A model generated the notes under the pieces. That model saw only the letters and a list, made by a program, of their open reading frames with translations. It was not told where the DNA came from and made no database searches. A stretch of 11,055 nucleotides of DNA, taken from assembly GCA_003552885.1 (NCBI GenBank), contig PUPA01000222.1:1-11055 (forward strand). The letters are read 5' to 3'. Shown here piece by piece: positions 5,125 to 11,055 of this stretch. The position numbers were made by a program, and so were the translations under genes. Source of the stretch: Natrialbaceae archaeon. Its GTDB lineage: Archaea; Halobacteriota; Halobacteria; Halobacteriales; Natrialbaceae. How positions within the stretch are numbered: the stretch's first letter is position 1; every line of letters begins with the position of its first letter.

Positions 5125-6980
5125 ACCCCGAGGTTGTACGCCGCGTGGAGGAGCGTCGCGAGACAGAGCCCGACGGCGTAGCCGGCCCGTCCGCGGCTCG
5201 CGCCGATCGCCGCGACCGCCGCCGTGAGCACGTGGAGGACCAGCGGCGCGAACACGAGCGCGGCGAGAAGCGCCGGCCCGCCGGCGAGCTCGGGGCCGAA
5301 GACGACCTGGCCGACGAACAGCTCCCGGAGGCCGACGAACTGGACGGCGTGGGTGAGCTTCTCCCCGAGGAAGAAGCCGACCCCCGAGAGCGTCCCGAGG
5401 ACGGCGGCGAGCCCGAGGGACGGCTCGAAGCGCGAGCGGGCGAAGCCGGCGTAGACGCCGACGCTCTTTGCCAGCTCCTCTATCGCCGCGGCGATCAGAA
5501 TCAACGTGGGGAGGGCGACGGCCTCGGGGACGACGAACAGAAGCGAGACCGCGAGCAGCTGGGCCCCGAAGACGAACGGGAGCAAGAGGACGGGGAGGAC
5601 GGCGACGGAGGGATAGCCGCCCAGCCGGACCGAGAGCGCGTCGAGCGCCTTCGCCGGCACCGGCTTCTGGGCGAACATGTCCTCCTCGCGGTAGAGACCG
5701 AGCCCGAACAGCACACAGACGGCGCTCCCGAGATAGAACGGCGCAGTCGAGAACAGATACTGACCGATGGCGACCGGATCGCCGCTCAGCTCCCAGACGA
5801 CGAGCGTCAGCGGCGAGACGAGCGCGATCGGCGTCACGTCCGCGAACACCGCCGGCACGAAGACGTACGTCGTCAGCCCGACGCTGATCGCCACCGTCAC
5901 GAACGTCAGCTCCTTGAACGAGCGGGCGAGCATCGCGCCGACGAACGTCGCGGAGAGGAAGGCGAGCGCGAGCGGCACCGTCGCGGCGACCGAGATCGGC
6001 CCGCCACCGATCGCCGCAGCGATCACGACGACGATCGCGACCAGCCCGAGCGCGTACGGCAGGCTCTTGCCGAGGACGATCTCTCCCGGCGAGGCCGGCG
6101 AGACGAGCAACAGCTCCCCCCGTCGACCGATCCGCTCGTCGAGGATCGTCGAGCCGTACGCCTGTATCACGACGTTCATCGGCACGACGAACAGGAACGC
6201 GAGCACGAGCGACTCGAAGGGAAACGGCGGCGAGAGCGCGCCCGGGGAGTTGGGACGGTCGGTCCCCTCGAGACCACCACCCACGTCGGGGACGCCGAGG
6301 GACGCGTCGTCGGTCGACGGGCCGTCGTCCCCGTCGGACGTGCTCTCTTCCTCGGCCGGCTTCCCCTCTCCATCGGACGTGCTCTCCTCCCCAGCCGACG
6401 TCCCGTCGTCCCCGTCGGACGTGCTCTCTCCCCCGGCCGGCGTCCCCTCCCCGTCGAACGACACACGCGGACGGTACTCGACGGTCACGAGCACCGGGTA
6501 CGCCGCCGCCGGATCCGACTCGAGGGACATCAGCGCCTCGTTGTGGTCCTCGACCGCCTCGCGGTAGGCGCCGGCCGCCGCCCGTCCCGTCTCGGTGTCC
6601 GCGGGGACGAGCTCCCCGGTGCTGGTTACGAGGAGGTCGACGTCGGCTTCGCCGCGTCGGAACTCGTCGGGAGCCGTCTCGACGACCACGAACCGGTCAC
6701 TCCCCGCGGCGACCTCGGCGTACGGGCCGTCGTCGACGACTCCGGCGCGGTAGATGCCGTCTTCGAGCCCGATTCCCCGATCGACGGCCACCAGGCCCCC
6801 GGAGCCGGCGAGAAGCAGGACGACGAGGAGGGCGACGGCCGTCCGCCGATCGACCGTCTCGACGCTTCTCGTCAGCTCCCAGCGGGCGATCCGGACCGTC
6901 CGGACGCCGCCGGCGCGGAGACGGGCGACGGCGGATCGAAGACGGTCGGAGCCCCTCTCACCCGGTCGCGACAGGCTCAC
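5106..6980 (-). CDS. ABC-2 permease fused to PrsW-type intramembrane protease
   Basis: The 624-residue protein has two parts. Residues 1-430 are an ABC-2 permease: helix about 47-66, a large extracytoplasmic domain (67-250) that includes an acidic Ser/Thr-rich repeat (185-225), a helix at 255-275, the coupling motif DERIGRRGELLLVSPASPGE (281-300), then about five helices. Residues about 440-624 match PrsW glutamic-type intramembrane proteases (PF13367): EELAK (501-505), GFFLGEK (535-541), LHVLTAA (582-588) and HAAYN (612-616) supply the expected Glu and His residues in membrane helices. Bacterial PrsW cleaves the anti-sigma factor RsiW. Fusion to an exporter suggests processing of an exported or membrane-bound substrate, which is inference. 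Its ATG overlaps the ATPase stop by 4 bp, and its end overlaps the next permease. The catalytic residues look intact. Confidence 0.85.
   Translation of the reverse strand: MSLSRPGERGSDRLRSAVARLRAGGVRTVRIARWELTRSVETVDRRTAVALLVVLLLAGSGGLVAVDRGIGLEDGIYRAGVVDDGPYAEVAAGSDRFVVVETAPDEFRRGEADVDLLVTSTGELVPADTETGRAAAGAYREAVEDHNEALMSLESDPAAAYPVLVTVEYRPRVSFDGEGTPAGGESTSDGDDGTSAGEESTSDGEGKPAEEESTSDGDDGPSTDDASLGVPDVGGGLEGTDRPNSPGALSPPFPFESLVLAFLFVVPMNVVIQAYGSTILDERIGRRGELLLVSPASPGEIVLGKSLPYALGLVAIVVVIAAAIGGGPISVAATVPLALAFLSATFVGAMLARSFKELTFVTVAISVGLTTYVFVPAVFADVTPIALVSPLTLVVWELSGDPVAIGQYLFSTAPFYLGSAVCVLFGLGLYREEDMFAQKPVPAKALDALSVRLGGYPSVAVLPVLLLPFVFGAQLLAVSLLFVVPEAVALPTLILIAAAIEELAKSVGVYAGFARSRFEPSLGLAAVLGTLSGVGFFLGEKLTHAVQFVGLRELFVGQVVFGPELAGGPALLAALVFAPLVLHVLTAAVAAIGASRGRAGYAVGLCLATLLHAAYNLGVITLVA
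6304..6428 (-). repeat. In-frame tandem repeat coding for an acidic ESTSDG linker
   Basis: Three tandem units start with ESTSDG at residues 185, 199 and 212 of the permease-protease fusion, in periods of 14 and 13 residues (42 and 39 bp). The cores CCGTCGGACGTGCTCTC (forward strand 6331-6347 and 6412-6428) and CCATCGGACGTGCTCTC (6370-6386) are almost identical. The nearly identical DNA suggests recent duplication. The product is an acidic, disordered extracytoplasmic spacer. Confidence 0.8.
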
Positions 6981-7855
6981 GCCTCGCTCCCTTGCCGGCC
7001 GGCGACCTCGAGGAAGATCTCCTCGAGGCTCGGCGTGTGCGTCCGGATGTCGATCACCTCCCCGCCATCGCGCTCGACGGCCGTCCGGAGGCGGTCTACC
7101 TCCGCCATCCCGCCGAGGACGTGTCGGTAGACGCCGTCGTCTACGATCCCGTCGCCGGCGTCGACGGTCGCGAGGACGTGATACTCCGTGCCGCCGTGAC
7201 GTTCGCGGATCCCCTCGATCGTCCCGCGGGCGACGATCTCGCCTTCGGCCATGATGACGATCCGGTCACAGACGCTCTCGACGTGAAAGAGGTTGTGTGC
7301 GCTGAAGAGGACGGTCGTTCCCTCCGCGGCCAGCTCGCGGGTGAACTCGACGACGTAGTTGGTCGTCAGCGGGTCGAGTCCGGAGGCGGGCTCGTCGAAG
7401 ATCACCACCTCGGGGTCGTTCACGAGCGCCCTGGCGATCGCGACCTTGCGTTTCATCCCCTTCGACATGTTGCCGATCCGACGGTCGCGGTGGTCGAGCT
7501 CGAGGCGGTCGAGCGTTGCCCCGATCCGCTCGGCGGCGCGCTCGCGTGGCACGTCATAGAGGTCGGCGAAGAACTCGAGGTAGCCGACTGCGGTCATCTC
7601 CTCGTACAGCGGGGACTCCTCGGGGAGGAAGCCGAGTTCACGCTGGGTCGCGGGATCAGCCGGCTGTCGGCCGGCGATCCGGGCGGTGCCGGCGGTCGGC
7701 TCGATCAGGCCGGCGAGGATTTTCAGGGTCGTCGTCTTGCCGGCGCCGTTCGGGCCGACGACGCCGAACACCTCCCCACGATCGACCGCAAACGTGCTGT
7801 CGACGACGGCGGTGAACTCGCCGTACTCCTTCCGGAGCCCCTCGACGTCGATCAT
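6977..7855 (-). CDS. ABC transporter ATP-binding protein (ABC-2 exporter type)
   Basis: From ATG 7855 the product is 292 residues, starting MIDVEGLRKEYG. In this numbering it has Walker A GPNGAGKTT (34-42), Q-loop region GFLPEESPLYEEMT, signature MSKGMKRKVAIARAL (130-144; the SKGM form is usual in the DrrA/NatA-like ABC-2 branch), Walker B VVIFDEP (150-156), D-loop SGLD (158-161) and the switch His in FSAHN (187). The C-terminal DUF4162-like region ends in TPSLEEIFLE, also typical. It powers the exporter formed with the two permeases encoded downstream. An in-frame GTG at 7876 would add seven residues, but it lies between the TATA-like box (7881-7888) and the ATG, so the shorter form is preferred. 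The stop overlaps the next start by 4 bp. The HxlR regulator is divergent. Confidence 0.92.
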   Translation of the reverse strand: MIDVEGLRKEYGEFTAVVDSTFAVDRGEVFGVVGPNGAGKTTTLKILAGLIEPTAGTARIAGRQPADPATQRELGFLPEESPLYEEMTAVGYLEFFADLYDVPRERAAERIGATLDRLELDHRDRRIGNMSKGMKRKVAIARALVNDPEVVIFDEPASGLDPLTTNYVVEFTRELAAEGTTVLFSAHNLFHVESVCDRIVIMAEGEIVARGTIEGIRERHGGTEYHVLATVDAGDGIVDDGVYRHVLGGMAEVDRLRTAVERDGGEVIDIRTHTPSLEEIFLEVAGRQGSEA

Positions 7856-7880
7856 CGGTTCGACCGAAGGAGCCACCCCC

Positions 7881-7888
7881 GTAAAGTG
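7881..7888 (-). promoter_or_regulatory. TATA-like box of the ABC operon
   Basis: Forward GTAAAGTG (minus strand CACTTTAC) is centred about 29 bp upstream of ATG 7855, consistent with a leaderless transcript for the whole three-gene operon. Confidence 0.5.
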
Positions 7889-7891
7889 TGG

Positions 7892-7948
7892 CGGCCGGTC
7901 AGCCGGCGGACGTCAGTCGGCCCCGGGATCGACGGCCGGCAGCCGGCG
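7892..7948. promoter_or_regulatory. Paired inverted-repeat elements, candidate HxlR operators
   Basis: CGGCCGGTCAGCCGGCG (7892-7908) and CGGCCGGCAGCCGGCG (7933-7948) differ by one base change and one indel. Both hold CCGG-type inverted halves. The first lies directly upstream of the ABC operon TATA-like box and the second directly upstream of the HxlR TATA-like box, starts 41 bp apart. The symmetry suggests one regulator controlling both divergent promoters. Confidence 0.45.
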
Positions 7949-7952
7949 AACC

Positions 7953-7960
7953 GCTTTTGA
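7953..7960 (+). promoter_or_regulatory. TATA-like box of the HxlR-type gene
   Basis: GCTTTTGA is centred about 28 bp upstream of ATG 7985 and supports that start as leaderless. Confidence 0.5.
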
Positions 7961-7984
7961 CCGCAGGAGCCGTCGGTCCGATCG

Positions 7985-8374
7985 ATGGCATCCCACTCCT
8001 CGAGGCTCGAGACCACTGACGAGGGCGACGAGCTCTGCCCCGTGGTCGAATCGATCGAGCGGATCGGATCCCGGTGGCGGCTGGCCGTCCTTCACGAACT
8101 CCAGAGCGGCGAACAGCGGTTCAACGAGCTCAAACGATCGACGGGCGCGAACGCCCGCACCCTCTCGCGGGTGCTCGACGACCTCGGGGAGATGGGCTTT
8201 GTCGACCGGCGGATAGAAGAGGACGCGCCGATCGCGACCTACTACAGCCTCACGGAGAAGGGCACCTCCCTGGAGCCCGTCTTCGAGGAGATTGCCTGCT
8301 GGGGCGAGCGGTGGCTCGCCGACGAGTCGTCTCCGGGGGAGACGGACGCCGATCGGGCCCGGAGCGTCGACTAG
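7985..8374 (+). CDS. HxlR family winged-helix transcriptional regulator
   Basis: The 129-residue protein shows the HxlR core: CPVVESIERIGSRWRLAVLHEL (18-39), the HTH RFNELKRSTGANARTLSRVLDDL (45-67) and the wing with YYSLTEKG (86-93), then the C-terminal dimer helix ending CWGERWLAD. Cys18 sits where redox- or electrophile-sensing HxlR proteins keep their conserved N-terminal cysteine, so it may sense thiol-reactive compounds; Cys105 is a second candidate. It is divergent from the ABC exporter/protease operon across a 129-bp region with duplicated inverted repeats, so control of that operon and of itself is likely but inferred. Its TAG stop lies in the palindrome CTAG at 8371-8374, which also provides the stop of the convergent small gene. 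Confidence 0.87.
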   Translation: MASHSSRLETTDEGDELCPVVESIERIGSRWRLAVLHELQSGEQRFNELKRSTGANARTLSRVLDDLGEMGFVDRRIEEDAPIATYYSLTEKGTSLEPVFEEIACWGERWLADESSPGETDADRARSVD

Positions 8375-8589
8375 CCGCCCTCGAGCAGGCCGAGATCGGC
8401 CGCGACCAGGTCGGCCAAACTGTCGGCGACGGCGGGATCGACCCGGGCGACCTCCCTACCGTCGTGGCGGTCGGCGTTGTGACGGTCGAGCGTGTCGGCC
8501 AGCTCCCCTAGCGGGATCCGTGCCTCCGTCTCACACTCCGGACAGACGATCGGCACCGCCGGCTCGCCGTCTTCACTCGCGGTCGTCAT
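8371..8589 (-). CDS. Small Cys2/His2-containing protein (72 aa), conserved-looking hypothetical
   Basis: From ATG 8589 the product is 72 residues, with CPECE (16-20) followed by RHNADRHDG (36-44). Cys16, Cys19, His37 and His42 are placed like the ligands of a C2H2-type zinc site. The C-terminal half (VARVDPAVADSLADLVAADLGLL) is a predicted acidic helix. The frame stays open upstream to 8784, but that extension is Pro/Arg-rich, unlike haloarchaeal proteins, and overlaps the mutS2 start. A TATA-like box at 8613-8620 sits about 28 bp upstream of ATG 8589, deciding the short form. The gene is divergent from mutS2 with 80 bp between starts. The function is unknown; a zinc-dependent protein- or nucleic-acid-binding role is a guess. 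Confidence 0.75.
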   Translation of the reverse strand: MTTASEDGEPAVPIVCPECETEARIPLGELADTLDRHNADRHDGREVARVDPAVADSLADLVAADLGLLEGG

Positions 8590-8612
8590 AGCCGGTGGCT
8601 CTCCCGGCGGTG

Positions 8613-8620
8613 GTAAAAGC
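8613..8620 (-). promoter_or_regulatory. TATA-like box of the 72-aa Cys2/His2 protein gene
   Basis: Forward GTAAAAGC (minus strand GCTTTTAC) is centred 27-28 bp upstream of ATG 8589. Confidence 0.5.
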
Positions 8621-8638
8621 TTTCCTCCGGGCGGGGGG

Positions 8639-8645
8639 TTTTTGA
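8639..8645 (+). promoter_or_regulatory. TATA-like box of the mutS2-like gene
   Basis: TTTTTGA is centred about 28 bp upstream of ATG 8670. A GGGAGG at 8651-8656 is too far from the ATG to act as a ribosome site, so a leaderless start is likely. Confidence 0.5.
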
Positions 8646-8669
8646 CGTGCGGGAGGAATCGTCCGGTCG

Positions 8670-10673
8670 ATGGAACTCGAGTCGATTCCGGGGGTCGGCG
8701 AGAAGACGGCCCGGGCGCTCGCCGAGCTCGAGGACCCGATGGACGCCCTCCGGCGGGGCGACGTGCTCGAACTCTCCCGTGCACCGGGGATCAGCCAGGG
8801 CCGGGCCGCCCGCATCGCCCGGAACGCGATCCGTCACGAACACGACGATCCGGGGAACTTCCTCGCGACCGACCGGGCACGGGAGGTCCACCGGGAGCTG
8901 CTGGCCGTCCTCGAGGAGCTGACCGTCACCGACTACGCCGCCGCCCGCCTCGAGACGTTCTACCCGAGCCCCCGTCGGTCGCGGATCGAGGAGGTCCAGA
9001 CGCTCTCCCGGACGGCCATCGCCCGCGAGCCGGATCCCGACGCGATCGCGGCCCTGGAGGGCGTCGAGCCCGTCGTCGAGCCCGCCGACGTCCGGGTGCG
9101 AGAGCGGTGTCTCGCGACGGCCGACGCCGAGCGGTACGCCGCAGCGAGGGAGGCGATCCCCGAGCTCTCCGTCGAGCTGGTCGAGGACGCCCGCGGGCTC
9201 GCAGAGCTCGCCAGGGGGTACGCCACGGTGGTCGCGATAGACGAGTCGTTCGCCGGCGTCGACGTCGACGGCGACGTGCGGGTCAGAGCCGACGCCCTGG
9301 AGGTGCCCGCCGAGGTCGTCCCCGAGCGCCCGCTGGCTTTCTTCGCGCGAAACCGCGAGTCGATCCGGGCGTCGATCGCGGTCCACCGGGCCGCCGGCCT
9401 CGAGACCGACGCGGACGTCGCGGCGCTCGAGGACGGCCTCGATCGGCTCGACGCGGACGGCACCGTCGCCGGGGACGACGAGCTCGACCGGCTGATCGGG
9501 GCGGTCGACGACCTCGACGCGGCCATCTCGACGGCCGTCGGCGTCGCGAACGATCGGCTCCGGTCGGCGATCCGCGAGCGCGACGTCACGATCGAGGGCG
9601 CGGACCTGCTCTCGCTGGTCGAACGCGGCGCGGGCGTCGACTCGCTGCTCTCGAGGGAGCTCGCCACGGAGTACGCCGAGGCGATCGCGGCCGCTCGCGA
9701 CCGGCTGACCGACGCGCTCGCGCTCGCTCCCGAGGAGGCCGACCTCTCCCGTCGGATCTTCCCCGAGGAGCCGACGTTCCCCGTCGAGCGCGATGAGGGG
9801 GCCGTCGGCCGCCTGCGCGAGGAGCTTTCGAGCGCCCGCGACCGGCGGGCCGCCCGGCTCAAACGCGAGCTGGCAGCGGATCTCGCGGCACGTCGGGAGC
9901 CGGCCGAGGAGCTCGTCGCCGACGCCCTCGAGCTCGACGTGCAGTACGCGATCGCCCGCTTTGCCCGCGAGTACGGCTGTACGATGCCGACGTTCGCCGA
10001 GGACGGCGGCTTCGCGATCCGGGCCGGTCGCTCCCCGCTGCTCGAAGAGCCACGGGAGGCGATCGATCCGGTCGACTACGCGGTGTCGGGGGTCACGCTG
10101 CTCTCGGGGGTCAACAGCGGCGGGAAGACCTCGACGCTCGATCTGGTCGCGAGCGTCGTCGTGCTGGCACACGCCGGCCTCCCGGTCCCCGCCGACGACG
10201 TCCGACTCCGGCGGTTCGAGGCGGTACACTACCACGAGAAGAGCCAGGGGACCCTCGACGCGGGCGCCTTCGAGGCGACGATCAAGGGGTTCGCGACGCT
10301 CGCCGGCGACGGCGCGGGCTCGCTGGTGCTGGTCGACGAACTCGAGAGCATCACCGAACCCGGCGCGTCGGCGAAGATCGTCGCGGGCGTCCTCGAGGCC
10401 CTCGCCGAGAACGGCGCGACCGCCGTGTTCGTCTCACACCTCGCCGGGGAGATCCGCGAGACGGCGACGTTCCCGGTGGCCGTCGACGGCATCGAGGCCG
10501 TCGGCCTCGTCGACGGCGAACTCGAGGTCGAGCGGTCGCCGGTGAAAGACCACCTCGCGCGGTCGACGCCGGAGCTGATCGTCGAGAAACTCGCCACCGA
10601 GGCGGACGACTCGCCGGCGGCGGACGCCGAGTCCGGCTTCTACGACCGGCTGCTCGAGAAGTTCGACCGCTGA
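8670..10673 (+). CDS. mutS2: MutS2-like DNA-binding ATPase with N-terminal helix-hairpin-helix
   Basis: The 667-residue protein starts with a tandem helix-hairpin-helix (IPGVGEKTARAL 6-17 and APGISQGRAARIA 38-50), a sequence-independent DNA-binding module. A long charged helical region follows (about 70-440), corresponding to the MutS core/lever and clamp. The C-terminal ABC-type ATPase of the MutS family has Walker A GVNSGGKTST (480-489), an EKSQGTLDAGAF segment (523-534), Walker B LVLVDELES (552-560) and the switch His in FVSH (590). Mismatch-recognition domain I (Phe-x-Glu) and a Smr nuclease domain are absent, as in archaeal MutS2. The Pyrococcus furiosus relative has ATPase and non-specific DNA binding. 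Haloarchaeal members are also called MutS5. The likely role is in recombination or DNA-structure processing rather than mismatch repair. The start follows a TATA-like box by about 28 bp. No truncation is seen. Confidence 0.88.
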   Translation: MELESIPGVGEKTARALAELEDPMDALRRGDVLELSRAPGISQGRAARIARNAIRHEHDDPGNFLATDRAREVHRELLAVLEELTVTDYAAARLETFYPSPRRSRIEEVQTLSRTAIAREPDPDAIAALEGVEPVVEPADVRVRERCLATADAERYAAAREAIPELSVELVEDARGLAELARGYATVVAIDESFAGVDVDGDVRVRADALEVPAEVVPERPLAFFARNRESIRASIAVHRAAGLETDADVAALEDGLDRLDADGTVAGDDELDRLIGAVDDLDAAISTAVGVANDRLRSAIRERDVTIEGADLLSLVERGAGVDSLLSRELATEYAEAIAAARDRLTDALALAPEEADLSRRIFPEEPTFPVERDEGAVGRLREELSSARDRRAARLKRELAADLAARREPAEELVADALELDVQYAIARFAREYGCTMPTFAEDGGFAIRAGRSPLLEEPREAIDPVDYAVSGVTLLSGVNSGGKTSTLDLVASVVVLAHAGLPVPADDVRLRRFEAVHYHEKSQGTLDAGAFEATIKGFATLAGDGAGSLVLVDELESITEPGASAKIVAGVLEALAENGATAVFVSHLAGEIRETATFPVAVDGIEAVGLVDGELEVERSPVKDHLARSTPELIVEKLATEADDSPAADAESGFYDRLLEKFDR

Positions 10674-10692
10674 GTCGGGGCCAGCGGTGAGT

Positions 10693-10863
10693 TCACCGGA
10701 TCTCCTTCCACTCCTTGCCGGTGTCCGGGCAGAACCGGATCGTCGTGATCGAGTCGGGATCGTTCTTCGTTTTCAGCGGTTTGCCACTCTCGACGCAGAC
10801 GAGCCTGTCGTAGGTGTCCTTCTCGAGCTCACCGTCGCGGAGTGCCTCCCTGACGGACTTCAT
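10693..10863 (-). CDS. HVO_0758-like small zinc-finger-type protein with reduced cysteines (56 aa)
   Basis: From ATG 10863 the product is 56 residues beginning MKSVREALRDGELEKDTYDR. It has two knuckle-like motifs, CVESGKPL (23-30) and CPDTGKEW (45-52). Length, start and layout resemble the haloarchaeal micro-protein family typified by HVO_0758 of Haloferax volcanii, in which paired CxxCG/CPxCG motifs bind zinc. Here the second cysteine of each motif is Ser and Thr, leaving only Cys23 and Cys45, so a normal four-Cys zinc site cannot form. An in-frame GTG at 10878 would add five residues, but a TATA-like box at 10889-10895 lies about 29 bp upstream of ATG 10863 and favours the shorter form. It converges on mutS2 with 19 bp between stops. 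The family assignment is from memory of the motif pattern. Confidence 0.75.
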   Translation of the reverse strand: MKSVREALRDGELEKDTYDRLVCVESGKPLKTKNDPDSITTIRFCPDTGKEWKEIR

Positions 10864-10888
10864 GTCTCGACCGTACACGACTGGAGGT

Positions 10889-10895
10889 CAAAAAG
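10889..10895 (-). promoter_or_regulatory. TATA-like box of the HVO_0758-like gene
   Basis: Forward CAAAAAG (minus strand CTTTTTG) is centred about 29 bp upstream of ATG 10863. Confidence 0.5.
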
Positions 10896-11030
10896 ACCGG
10901 GGCTCCGCGAAACGTCTCCGGATCCGACACGAACCGGGACCGACGCGGACGCACCACGCGCGACGGAGCGTAGACGACGCGGCGGACCCACGCCCCGCCT
11001 CGGCCCGACCAGTTCGCCGGAGGCGTGTCG

Positions 11031-11041
11031 GTTTTTATTAT
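11031..11041 (+). promoter_or_regulatory. Strong TATA-like box pointing out of the right edge
   Basis: GTTTTTATTAT stands out in an otherwise GC-rich non-coding stretch (10896-11055, in which I see no gene). It suggests a transcription start near 11062-11066, just past the window, for a rightward gene that cannot be identified here. Confidence 0.45.
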
Positions 11042-11055
11042 CCGGCCCGAGGGGA

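Noticed and set aside
6304..6428. CRISPR-like array
   Set aside because: The repeated cores keep reading frame, have unequal 39/42-bp periods and the intervals are themselves related; it is a coding tandem repeat.
4566..7130. Very long open frame on the plus strand opposite the ABC permeases
   Set aside because: It is antisense to two well-supported membrane protein genes; the product is a low-complexity Arg/Glu/Asp-rich chain with no domain, as expected opposite GC3-rich genes.
8590..8784. N-terminal extension of the 72-residue Cys2/His2 protein
   Set aside because: The extension is Pro/Arg-rich, overlaps the mutS2 start and lies upstream of the TATA-like box that fits ATG 8589.
8586..10235. 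Long open frame on the minus strand opposite mutS2
   Set aside because: It is antisense to a complete MutS2-like ATPase with all motifs; the antisense product has no recognisable domain.

Overview
The window is ordinary high-GC archaeal chromosome, almost certainly from a haloarchaeon (class Halobacteria). The evidence is very GC-rich third codon positions, acidic Asp/Glu-rich soluble proteins, TATA-like boxes (T-rich or A-rich hexamers) centred 27-29 bp upstream of start codons with no leader, and several haloarchaeal small-protein families. I cannot name the genus. No rRNA, tRNA, CRISPR, IS element or prophage is visible.

Left part (1-2190): the 3' end of mobA (molybdenum cofactor guanylyltransferase) converges on yqeC (maturation factor of molybdenum hydroxylases). 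A 40-residue single-span membrane protein is divergent from yqeC across a shared promoter region holding a 15-bp palindrome. It converges on a stand-alone CinA-type MoCF-fold protein. Positions 2188-2470 are non-coding and hold an AT-rich patch and a small hairpin.

Middle (2471-4024): a winged-helix regulator is followed by a YeiH/UPF0324 (putative sulfate exporter) membrane protein. The latter is preceded by an Arg-rich 20-codon upstream ORF that overlaps its start as ATGA.

ABC locus (4028-8374): a three-gene leftward operon encodes an ABC ATPase, a 624-residue fusion of an ABC-2 permease with a PrsW-type intramembrane protease, and a second ABC-2 permease. Genes overlap by 4 and 11 bp. The last junction carries an RNA hairpin that could gate translation of the second permease. 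An HxlR-type regulator is divergent from the operon, and near-identical inverted-repeat elements sit next to each of the two promoters. This exporter/protease unit with its own regulator is the most interesting system in the window.

Right part (8371-11055): a 72-residue Cys2/His2-containing small protein is divergent from a MutS2-like ATPase with an N-terminal helix-hairpin-helix. Convergent to the latter is a 56-residue protein resembling the HVO_0758 zinc-finger family but lacking half of the usual zinc-binding cysteines. The last 190 bases are non-coding and end in a strong TATA-like box pointing out of the window.
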